Assembly (NCBI GenBank): GCA_016284115.1
Contig: JAEEOD010000130.1
Location: 1 to 19,826 of the forward strand
Length of the DNA: 19,826 nucleotides
Source: Bacteroidaceae bacterium
Lineage (GTDB): Bacteria > Bacteroidota > Bacteroidia > Bacteroidales > Bacteroidaceae
Direction: 5' to 3'
Below the pieces are notes generated by a model, which had not been told where the DNA came from, did not search any database, and saw nothing but the letters and a program-made list of their open reading frames with translations. This document shows, in pieces, positions 1-7,802 of this stretch; positions within the stretch are counted from its first letter, which is position 1, and each line of letters begins with the position of its first letter. The translations under genes and the position numbers were made by a program.

Positions 1-2604
1 ACCTGTCAATTCTGGCCAAATCTTGGCAAACAAACCCTTATCCATCACCACATTTCCCTGCAACACGGTGTTGGGCAGTGTTCCTGCTATCAAAAGTTTT
101 ACCTCGTTGTCGTGAGCGTCTGTATAATACAAAGTATCTCCCATGCTCTTCATCAATCCCCAGGTCAACACGGTTTCATCCACCAATACAGGATAGGCCG
201 AAACATCATTCTTTAATCGTTGAAGATCGTACCCGGCATAATAGTCAACGGAGAAAGATTGGGTAAACTGTTCCATATCAACACCCAAGACTGTAGGAGT
301 ACTCACTTTATTCAAATTAAGACAAGAAGCATCATCGGCACTATAGCGTAAAAATTGGAGGATATGAGCATCAGCTGGTAGTTCTGTCAGCGACAACTGT
401 TTCTTTCCCTCTGGTGTATTGATGTCATAATAAACTGGTACAGAAGTCTCCATCAACAAAGCATACCCTCCTGTACCCTGCCCAAGCTGACTGCTATCAG
501 CAAAACTCCTTCGATTTAAACCAACGGCAAAGACAATAAACACGCCTAAGACCAAAGGCAAGAATGAAGCTACAGCTTGCTTACGAACAGCATACAAGGA
601 ACTCCAGACAAGTTGTTTCCTTTCTGTTACCTGTGGAGAAAGTCCTCGAACAACAAGCAAATAAAAGCCAGCCACTGTCGCCAAAGCAATCCACATACAA
701 CCAGTTATAACAAATAGGATTATTGACTGATAGAAAATATTGATAAGCAATACGAGTAAGGTCAGTATGCCCAGAAAAACTAACCACACGAACAGCTTTC
801 TTTTAGAGGTATTATTTTGATCTACTATTGGTTTATCTGCAATAGCCTTACCAATAGTCCATCTCAGTAAGCCTAATGAAAGTGCCACACTCACAAGGGT
901 TCCAATACAAAGTGTCAGCATATTGGCATAAACGCCAAAGCCGTCAGTCTGGGTCGCACCTTGCCACACATTTCCCAATAAATACATGATGACAGCAGTG
1001 TAAAGCAATCCGAATAATACTCCTATCAGGGATGCAATCAATACGATTGGCAATGCTTCTCGCCAAAGCAATGAGGTTATTCGATGAGACGAATAGCCTA
1101 ACGACTTCAGTAAGTTTATTTCCGCAGTTCGTTTAGCATACATTTCTGATAAAGGACTATACATCAGCAATAAGGCAGATACAATAATAAAGAAACCCAA
1201 AGCCAGGAAAAGACCGGAAAAATCTACTCCGTTCATGGCACCAAACAAACCAGACTCACGAGGATGAACCACTTGTACGCCAAACATGGAAGCATGCAGA
1301 CCGGAGAGGTCTGGATTAAGGTCATCAACACGCAAAGCAGTGGCTGTACCAAATACGGTTTCCCAATCTCCAGCCACTGTCTTATAAGGAACCAAGGCCT
1401 TAGGCGTAGAACGGTAATCTGTCCAGTACTGTTCATCCTCATCAGTAATCAATTTCATGTCAATTGGCAAGTCGCTATCCCAATCTGTGCATCGCTCCAC
1501 ATCAGACAAGCCTGGGAAATCAGCACTCAAATGTCCGTCATCCACAAAATCCTGTAAAGGAATGACTGCGGCAACTCTCAACAAGACTGAATCTGTTTCC
1601 AGTTTCTTCAAACCTTTCATTTTATAATAGGTGACATTCACCCTATCACCCACTTTCGCATGAAGACGATGGGCTGCATAGTCTGACAGCAGTATCTTAT
1701 CATCCGCTAAATCATATTCACCATATCTGTCTAATGCCGTAACAAATGAATAAGGAATGGAAATATCATTTAGGGAAATGAAATTGGCCAAGTAAGAATA
1801 CAAACGGTTGGGGCGCTGGTTCTGTCCACTCAATTTGCTGACCAGTTCCTGTTGCATGAAGACCCTGTCTGTGGTTATCTCCCTAACAGAGCCTACCGTT
1901 TCTACATGGACACCAGCCAAATCATTATTCCATAAATCATTGATTTCTTCATACGAAATCATCTGCTCAGCAAGGATCATATTGACTTTGTGATCAACAC
2001 CAAGCAGTGCTGCCAGTACAGTACGATTAACGAACACATTCAACGGCAACACCTGTTCATTCTTCAGACTGATATTTCCTCCCTCGGATGCAGAAATTAC
2101 TCCCTCACAACCCAACCGGATGCTGGTGGTATAGCTTTGTGTAACGAATAATGAGCCAGAGGGAACCATACCATTATTGGCTAATCGCAAGACAATGTCA
2201 TCCTTTGAGTTCTCCAACTCTTTTGACAAAGGGACATTGATCTTTGAAGTTCCTTCTTCAACTGTTATTCCAGATGCAAGTTGGTCTATGCCCCATACGG
2301 TTACGGGTATCAAGCGGCCATGATCAGCAATGAAACCATCAGTCATAATTACCCCTTGACAGCCAGATTGAAAAACAGGCAGTTGAAGTATAGTCTCGTC
2401 TATATAACCAGTACGGCTATAGATAATTGACTCTGTTTTACCCAACCGATCTGTCACTCTCTTGACCAAAGTCATTCTCACAGAATCCCCTACCATCAGA
2501 CTGCCCACGATGGATGCCACCGTCATGAGCGATGCCAATGCAACAAACACATAATAGCGTTTGTAAAACCGAAGGTTACTGTTTATGACCTGCCAATTCT
2601 TCAT
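1..2604 (-). CDS. FtsX-family ABC transporter permease, 3' end outside window
   Basis: An uninterrupted frame runs from the ATG at 2604 to the left edge: 868 codons with no in-frame stop. Hydrophobic helices lie at about 18-39, 461-483, 517-542, 561-580, 604-624, 628-652 and 678-696. A soluble region of about 420 residues follows helix 1, and another soluble region begins after about 697. This fits the duplicated FtsX layout (1 + 3, two connecting helices, 1 + 3), with three more helices expected beyond the edge. Residues around 484-512 (MYSPLSEMYAKRTAEINLL, then KSLGYSSHR) match the conserved cytoplasmic stretch of the family. It should be the membrane partner of the ATPase encoded just upstream. 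The first 39 residues are typical inner-membrane anchoring. What is moved is unknown. Confidence 0.85.
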   Translation of the reverse strand, partial: MKNWQVINSNLRFYKRYYVFVALASLMTVASIVGSLMVGDSVRMTLVKRVTDRLGKTESIIYSRTGYIDETILQLPVFQSGCQGVIMTDGFIADHGRLIPVTVWGIDQLASGITVEEGTSKINVPLSKELENSKDDIVLRLANNGMVPSGSLFVTQSYTTSIRLGCEGVISASEGGNISLKNEQVLPLNVFVNRTVLAALLGVDHKVNMILAEQMISYEEINDLWNNDLAGVHVETVGSVREITTDRVFMQQELVSKLSGQNQRPNRLYSYLANFISLNDISIPYSFVTALDRYGEYDLADDKILLSDYAAHRLHAKVGDRVNVTYYKMKGLKKLETDSVLLRVAAVIPLQDFVDDGHLSADFPGLSDVERCTDWDSDLPIDMKLITDEDEQYWTDYRSTPKALVPYKTVAGDWETVFGTATALRVDDLNPDLSGLHASMFGVQVVHPRESGLFGAMNGVDFSGLFLALGFFIIVSALLLMYSPLSEMYAKRTAEINLLKSLGYSSHRITSLLWREALPIVLIASLIGVLFGLLYTAVIMYLLGNVWQGATQTDGFGVYANMLTLCIGTLVSVALSLGLLRWTIGKAIADKPIVDQNNTSKRKLFVWLVFLGILTLLVLLINIFYQSIILFVITGCMWIALATVAGFYLLVVRGLSPQVTERKQLVWSSLYAVRKQAVASFLPLVLGVFIVFAVGLNRRSFADSSQLGQGTGGYALLMETSVPVYYDINTPEGKKQLSLTELPADAHILQFLRYSADDASCLNLNKVSTPTVLGVDMEQFTQSFSVDYYAGYDLQRLKNDVSAYPVLVDETVLTWGLMKSMGDTLYYTDAHDNEVKLLIAGTLPNTVLQGNVVMDKGLFAKIWPELTG

Positions 2605-3266
2605 TGTAGGATTCCGTCTTTTAATAACAACTCCCTATCTGCCACTGACGAGGTCTCATTCGAATGTGTCACCATCACAATGGTAGTATGCAACGTTCTG
2701 TTGATTTCTGCTAACAGTTGGGCTACATCACGGGCATTCTCACGATCTAATTGTCCTGTGGGCTCATCTGCCAGAAGTAATGCCGGCTTCATAACCAATG
2801 CCCTGCACACTGCCACCCTGCTTGCTTCGCCACCAGACAAAGTGGAAGGATATTGCTGAGACAAATGCTCTATATGCGTCAACCGCATCAGTTCTACGGC
2901 ATAAGCCAGCTGGTCCTCAGAACTTTGTTCTTGAAAAGCCAGTGTTGGTAACAGGATATTCTGTGAAACAGTTAATTGTGGCATCAAACGATGGTCCTGA
3001 AACACAAAACCAATCTTCTCATTACGAACTGTGGCCAAATCTATTTCACTATTCGTAAGAACAGTTCCATCTAAAACATATGTACCACTATCAGGCAAAA
3101 GCAAGGTACCCAGTATATTCAAGAGGGTAGTCTTTCCAACACCTGACTGTCCCTTTATGGCCAAAAATTCGCCCTTATCAAGATGCAGATTCAAGCCTCT
3201 GAGTACTTGATTGATGCGATTATCACCATCTTGGAAAGTTTTCACAATGTCTTTCAGTTCTATCAT
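2601..3266 (-). CDS. ABC transporter ATPase, LolD/MacB type
   Basis: 221 residues, the usual length for this subfamily. It has Walker A GQSGVGKT (39-46), Q-loop Q90, signature LSGGEASR (143-150), Walker B LLLADEPTG (163-171) with D-loop residues just after, and switch His H201. These are the complete set of a working ATPase. Family knowledge: LolD/MacB-type ATPases pair with FtsX-fold permeases that use mechanical force to release lipoproteins, lipids or peptides on the periplasmic side, rather than passing substrate through a pore. The next gene is such a permease and overlaps by four bases (ATGA). The substrate is not evident; the terpenoid product or the propeller lipoprotein encoded just upstream are candidates by context only. 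Confidence 0.93.
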   Translation of the reverse strand: MIELKDIVKTFQDGDNRINQVLRGLNLHLDKGEFLAIKGQSGVGKTTLLNILGTLLLPDSGTYVLDGTVLTNSEIDLATVRNEKIGFVFQDHRLMPQLTVSQNILLPTLAFQEQSSEDQLAYAVELMRLTHIEHLSQQYPSTLSGGEASRVAVCRALVMKPALLLADEPTGQLDRENARDVAQLLAEINRTLHTTIVMVTHSNETSSVADRELLLKDGILQ

Positions 3267-3284
3267 ATAAAACCATATTATAAG

Positions 3285-4430
3285 TTAGTTACCACTCCCT
3301 ACACCAAAGCAAAGCAAAGTTCCCCTAGTAGTCAATATCAGGAAATGATCTTTAACAATGGCAGGAGAAGCTACTATATCTTCACCTGAATCATATTCCC
3401 ACAAGAGCGTACCATCGTCTTTATCAAATATATTCACAATACCTGTTTTGGTACACACAATCACCTTATCCTTACAAATAACAGGAGAGCTCTCCCCTAC
3501 ATTTCCCTTCAACATCTGGCGCCATTTGACTTCTCCACTTTTTCTGTCTATAGATGACAGGTAGCGTCCACCTGTATTAACAAAAATCCTTTTTTCATCT
3601 ATCGCCGGCACTGATACATTATCGCCATCATCATCGGTAGCCTCTACCAGTTTCCTGTGGTTGACGATACCGTCTCCTCTCAACTGTAACTCATAAATAT
3701 TGCCGGAATAGTCACCTACATAAGCAAAATTACCAGAGATAGCTGGAGAACAAGGGATGTAGTTATCTAATTGCAGAGAATCAGTCTGCAAACCGGTTTC
3801 ACAATTAATAACCCTTATCCATTGGTCGCATCCTCCAAAGATAACGAACTTATTCCACAACGCAACGGCACCGTTCAGATAATAGCCCGACTCAAACTGG
3901 CTAAGCAAATGACCATCGCGTTCATCAACGCAATAGAGATAGTTATCATAACTGCCGAATACGATAGCATTGTTACCTGCAAAATTCACATGATTGGGTG
4001 AGGCGGATATCTGCCCTAATGTTTCGAAGCTCCAAAGAGTATCTTGTTTGGTAAGAGAAATGGTTTGCAATTTTCCTTCGATGGTACCGATATATAATAC
4101 GGAATCACGAATCATAGGAGTTGCCTCCACCAAAGTCTTCAAATCATAGAAAAAGACTTCCTCGCCTTGCAAATCTACTCCAAACACCTTACCCCTACGG
4201 TCACACCAATAGGTCACGCCATTGAGCACGACAGGCGAACTGACTGTACGGCTTTTTGCTTGAAATGTCCATAACAAAGAAGGCTTCTCCGGCAATGAGG
4301 TACGAGTATAACCGCTCAATTGTTCGTCACCACGGAATAAAGTCCAATCGAGTGTACCACCGCTTTCAGACTGTCCAATGCATGCAGACAATCCAGCAAT
4401 CAACAATAATATGTAAAATAACTTTTTCAA
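3285..4430 (-). CDS. PQQ-like beta-propeller lipoprotein
   Basis: 381 residues. A lipoprotein signal ends in the lipobox LSAC with the acylated cysteine at residue 17. After a short Ser/Gly-rich stretch the propeller opens with WTLFRGDEQLSGY and PSLLWTFQAKS. Blades are then marked by VDERDGHLLSQF, NCETGLQTDSL, RKSGEVKWRQ and DKDDGTLLWEY. It is therefore lipid-anchored in the periplasm or on the outer membrane; an acidic surface-export tag after the cysteine is weak, so surface display is not claimed. It is the fifth propeller of the operon and sits between the iron-sulfur genes and the ABC transporter (18 bases to the ATPase). It may receive or present a lipid substrate, or be a Bam-like scaffold. 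Enzymatic activity is not established. Confidence 0.86.
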   Translation of the reverse strand: MKKLFYILLLIAGLSACIGQSESGGTLDWTLFRGDEQLSGYTRTSLPEKPSLLWTFQAKSRTVSSPVVLNGVTYWCDRRGKVFGVDLQGEEVFFYDLKTLVEATPMIRDSVLYIGTIEGKLQTISLTKQDTLWSFETLGQISASPNHVNFAGNNAIVFGSYDNYLYCVDERDGHLLSQFESGYYLNGAVALWNKFVIFGGCDQWIRVINCETGLQTDSLQLDNYIPCSPAISGNFAYVGDYSGNIYELQLRGDGIVNHRKLVEATDDDGDNVSVPAIDEKRIFVNTGGRYLSSIDRKSGEVKWRQMLKGNVGESSPVICKDKVIVCTKTGIVNIFDKDDGTLLWEYDSGEDIVASPAIVKDHFLILTTRGTLLCFGVGSGN

Positions 4431-4433
4431 ATC

Positions 4434-5405
4434 TTAATCATCTATGAATAAAGCCCACGTAGGACAAAGCTTAGCCAAATCCTCAGAAACATGTTCCTTA
4501 CTTTCATCTGGTAGGACAACCTGCATACCAAATCCTCGTCCCTTGAAAGTGAATCCATCTTGTGAATTATATACACACAAGCCACAGCGGATACATTTGG
4601 CTGGTTCAAACCACAATCTTCCTGTAATATGCTGCTTAATCTTGAACGGCAAACTGGAAGAAACACCAAAACGAGGTGACTTGATACCCTCATCTGTGGC
4701 ATATCCCCTCAGCTTGCACTCATGACGAGCCGAGCAGGCACAATGGATACAGCGTGACTTAACACTAATACTTGCTTTCAGCCACTCCTGCTCATGTGGC
4801 GAGAAGCGTCCCACCTTGGAGTTGAACCTATTCTTATCCTTCACTTCTGCATCATTAGGATTTCCTGTAACAGGCAAATCATCCATAGCGGACAGCTCAC
4901 GCATGATCGCTTTTATCTCTACATGTTTGTCAACTGTTCCTCGGCGACAAATCTTCTCACAAGGGCCCTTACATTCATCACAGGCTATTTCAGGCAGTTT
5001 AAACACAGCAGCCATGAGTTTGCGAGCCTCTTCATACTGGCCTTTATCATAATGGTAAAGTACACCTTCCACATTCAGGTTATAAGGACAGGCAATCACA
5101 CAAGGAGCCTCACAGTCAGCACGATGATCGCTCAATAGCAATTCGAGCGACATCTTGCGCATCTCATGTATCTCATCGTTGTCTGTCTCTATTTCCATGC
5201 CATCCATTACCAATGATGAGCAAGAAGGCAGCAACTGTCCATTGTTTAAATTCTTCACAATACACACCATACATGAGGGCTTATGTTCTTTACCTGGCAC
5301 ATAGCACATGTGAGGTATCTTAACACCAGCTTTCTTAGCGACCTCCAGAATCGTCTCACCCTCGTGAGCCTCAACTTTTATTTTATTAATCGTCAATTCT
5401 ATCAT
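4434..5405 (-). CDS. Multi-cluster iron-sulfur protein: [2Fe-2S] + GltD-type N-terminal domain + ferredoxin
   Basis: 323 residues. A plant-type [2Fe-2S] domain comes first (C34, C45, C48, C62), as in NuoG/HydA/HoxU. Next is SDHRADCEAPCVIACP, with C98/102/106 and C142/145/149/153, which resembles the helical Fe-S domain at the front of the glutamate synthase small subunit and dihydropyrimidine dehydrogenase. A cysteine group follows (C219/222/224/230), then a last ferredoxin-like site (C271/274/277 with C314 in LCPTWALF). The FAD/NADPH domain that normally follows the GltD-type domain is missing, and so is any H-cluster or molybdopterin domain, so this is an electron relay rather than an oxidoreductase by itself. 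Its pairing with the NuoEF-like gene (1-base gap) suggests they form one complex. It is cytoplasmic, with no signal peptide. Confidence 0.85.
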   Translation of the reverse strand: MIELTINKIKVEAHEGETILEVAKKAGVKIPHMCYVPGKEHKPSCMVCIVKNLNNGQLLPSCSSLVMDGMEIETDNDEIHEMRKMSLELLLSDHRADCEAPCVIACPYNLNVEGVLYHYDKGQYEEARKLMAAVFKLPEIACDECKGPCEKICRRGTVDKHVEIKAIMRELSAMDDLPVTGNPNDAEVKDKNRFNSKVGRFSPHEQEWLKASISVKSRCIHCACSARHECKLRGYATDEGIKSPRFGVSSSLPFKIKQHITGRLWFEPAKCIRCGLCVYNSQDGFTFKGRGFGMQVVLPDESKEHVSEDLAKLCPTWALFIDD

Positions 5406-5406
5406 A

Positions 5407-7800
5407 TCAATCTGTTTTCAGCGGCACCTTCTTGATTGCCTGATAACAACACTCGTCAATACACAACCCGCATTGCACACATCTCTTTACGTCAATTTCA
5501 TGTTTCTTATAAGGAGTATATTCTATAGCATCACTCGGACATGCTTTTGCGCATTTGGTACAACCTACACAATCGTCAGTCACCACATACTTAACCATAT
5601 CCTTGCAGGTACCAGTTCTGCAGATTCCCTGTAAGTGTTCCTCATACTCATCCCGAAAATATTTCAAGGTTGACAATACGGGATTAGGCGCCGTCTTACC
5701 TAAGCCACACATAGCACCTTTGGTAATGCTAACAGCAAGTTGCTCCAGCATATCAATATCCTCTTTTTTCCCCTTACCAGAGCAAAGTCTGTCAAGTATA
5801 TCCAGCATTCTCCTGATTCCCACGCGACAGAAAGTACACTTTCCACAAGACTCATCACATGTGAAGGTAGTAAAGTACCTCGCCACATCTACCATGCAAC
5901 TGTCCTCGCCCAAAACCACCAGACCACCAGAACCCATAATAGCGCCCAGTCGCTTCAATGCCTCATAATCCACTTGAGTGTCACAAAGGCTGGCTGGGAT
6001 ACAACCTCCAGAAGGGCCACCAGTCTGCACTGCCTTCAGTTTGGCATTGCCTTCCATACCTCCACCGATTTCATCAAGAAGCTGGTTCAATGTGGTTCCC
6101 ATAGGCACTTCAATCAAGCCGCCATGATTAACTTTCCCCACCAGAGCGAACACCTTTGTGCCTTTACTGCTTTCTGTTCCCGTTTCAGCATATGCCCTAG
6201 CTCCATGGTTAATGACATAGCTCACTTGACTCAAAGTCTCAACATTATTAATTAAGGTTGGACATCCATAAAGGCCTGATATAGCTGGATAAGGAGGACG
6301 GAGACTGGGAAATCCGCGTTTACCTTCAATCGACCCGATGAGAGCTGTTTCCTCACCACAGACAAAAGCGCCAGCTCCCTCAAATATACGGATATCGAAA
6401 TCGAATCCAGAGCCCATAATGTCTTTACCTACAAGATTCCTCTCACGGCACATCTCCAATGCCTTTCGGGTACGGATCACAGCCTGAGGATACTCAGCAC
6501 GAATGTAGAATATACCATGATGGGCACCTACCGCATATCCAGCAATGACCATTCCCTCTATTACGCGCAGAGGATAAGACTCCAGCAGGATACGATCCAT
6601 AAATGCGCCTGGATCACCCTCATCGCCATTACAGATAATATATTTTTCAGGATTAGTCTGTTGAGCCACCATATCCCATTTTCGTCCAGAGGGGAAACCA
6701 CCGCCTCCACGACCTCGCAATCCACTATTCAAGATTTCATCTATAATATCTTTCTGTGTCATTTCCTTCAGTGCTTTCTCCAGCGCCTTGAAGCCACCTC
6801 TGTGCAGATACTCATCTATATCAAGAGGTGACATAAGACCGTAACCTTCAGTTGAAACACGTTTTTGACCAGCGAAGAAATTATTAATAGTTCGCGTGCG
6901 ATGTTCATCTGCTGTCCACACGCTACTGTTCCATATCTCATCCGTCTGAAAATGGTCAATGTGGCGGAACAGTTTGTTCCTTAGCCTTAACAGACGGTTT
7001 TGGGGTTCAAAATGATGTAGTAAGATTTCCCTGACATCTTCAGGATTGACATTAGGATAACGTTTGATGGTTCCATCTGGCAAAGCCAAGTCAATCAAGG
7101 GCACCTGATTACATGCACCTACACAGCTGACCGGCTTAATTCGCACATTAATGCCTAATTCCTTCTTAGCTTCCATTACAGCCTTATAGATATCGGCTGT
7201 TCCACTCGCCTGACAGCAGTTCTCCATACCCAGACGTATCTCACCTTGTACTTCAGTTTCATCACCTCCATTAGCTTCTTTTTCCTTCTGATCAGCATAA
7301 GCCTTAAAGGCATCTATTACTTCCATCACCCTTCCAGGCTGCACATGCCCATATATTTTCTGGTCAATCTGTACGACAGGAGCCAAAGCACAACAACCCA
7401 GACAGGCAACTTTCTCAATAGAGAACTCGCCATCATCAGTCGTTATACGATCTTCTTTCATTTTCAGCTCACGACGCATGGAATCATAAACATTATCAGC
7501 CCCCTTCACATGGCAAGCCGTACCGACACATACCTTGATGACATGTTTACCGTAAGGCATCAGACGGAACTGAGAATAGAAGGTTGAAACGCTCATCAAT
7601 TGTGCACGGTCTATCTCTGTACGTTCATACACCCTCTCCAGTACATCACTTCGCAGATAGTTAAATTCCGCCTGCAATGCCTGGAGCAACGGAATGATGA
7701 TGTCACGTGTAGTTCCGATGCGGTCGATGATCGCATCTGTACGGGCTATCAACACTCGTTTCTCTTCAGCAGCTTTCTTTATACAATCCTTATCGCACAT
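5407..7800 (-). CDS. NuoE-NuoF fusion, NAD(P)H-oxidising flavin/Fe-S subunit (HndC/HydB-like)
   Basis: 797 residues from the ATG at 7800; an in-frame TTG at 7821 would run into the previous gene, so the ATG is preferred. Domains in order: a NuoE-type [2Fe-2S] thioredoxin fold (C91, C96, C133, C137); a second thioredoxin-like domain (C195/C196, C226, C230); NuoF with the NADH/FMN glycine loop LRGRGGGGFPSG (361-372) and NGDEGDPGAFMDR (391-403); the N3-type [4Fe-4S] site (C652, C655, C658, C698); and a two-cluster ferredoxin end (C744/747/750/754 and C774/777/780/784). This is the diaphorase of bifurcating FeFe hydrogenases or formate dehydrogenases with NuoE fused on. It should exchange electrons between NAD(P)H and ferredoxin-like clusters in the cytoplasm. 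No hydrogenase H-cluster or molybdenum gene is in the window, so its acceptor is unusual. One base separates it from the next ATG. Confidence 0.93.
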   Translation of the reverse strand: MCDKDCIKKAAEEKRVLIARTDAIIDRIGTTRDIIIPLLQALQAEFNYLRSDVLERVYERTEIDRAQLMSVSTFYSQFRLMPYGKHVIKVCVGTACHVKGADNVYDSMRRELKMKEDRITTDDGEFSIEKVACLGCCALAPVVQIDQKIYGHVQPGRVMEVIDAFKAYADQKEKEANGGDETEVQGEIRLGMENCCQASGTADIYKAVMEAKKELGINVRIKPVSCVGACNQVPLIDLALPDGTIKRYPNVNPEDVREILLHHFEPQNRLLRLRNKLFRHIDHFQTDEIWNSSVWTADEHRTRTINNFFAGQKRVSTEGYGLMSPLDIDEYLHRGGFKALEKALKEMTQKDIIDEILNSGLRGRGGGGFPSGRKWDMVAQQTNPEKYIICNGDEGDPGAFMDRILLESYPLRVIEGMVIAGYAVGAHHGIFYIRAEYPQAVIRTRKALEMCRERNLVGKDIMGSGFDFDIRIFEGAGAFVCGEETALIGSIEGKRGFPSLRPPYPAISGLYGCPTLINNVETLSQVSYVINHGARAYAETGTESSKGTKVFALVGKVNHGGLIEVPMGTTLNQLLDEIGGGMEGNAKLKAVQTGGPSGGCIPASLCDTQVDYEALKRLGAIMGSGGLVVLGEDSCMVDVARYFTTFTCDESCGKCTFCRVGIRRMLDILDRLCSGKGKKEDIDMLEQLAVSITKGAMCGLGKTAPNPVLSTLKYFRDEYEEHLQGICRTGTCKDMVKYVVTDDCVGCTKCAKACPSDAIEYTPYKKHEIDVKRCVQCGLCIDECCYQAIKKVPLKTD

Positions 7801-7802
7801 AA

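Noticed and set aside
581..1442. Short minus-strand frames inside the permease region
   Set aside because: They are out of frame with the continuous 868-codon permease frame, which has no stop and a consistent membrane topology.
1..2604. Possible broken or pseudogenised permease
   Set aside because: Triplet-by-triplet reading from 2604 to 1 found no in-frame stop. The gene simply leaves the window.
5407..7800. Respiratory complex I genes
   Set aside because: Only NuoE/F-like and NuoG-like parts are present, fused or rebuilt as in hydrogenase diaphorases; no membrane Nuo subunits occur.
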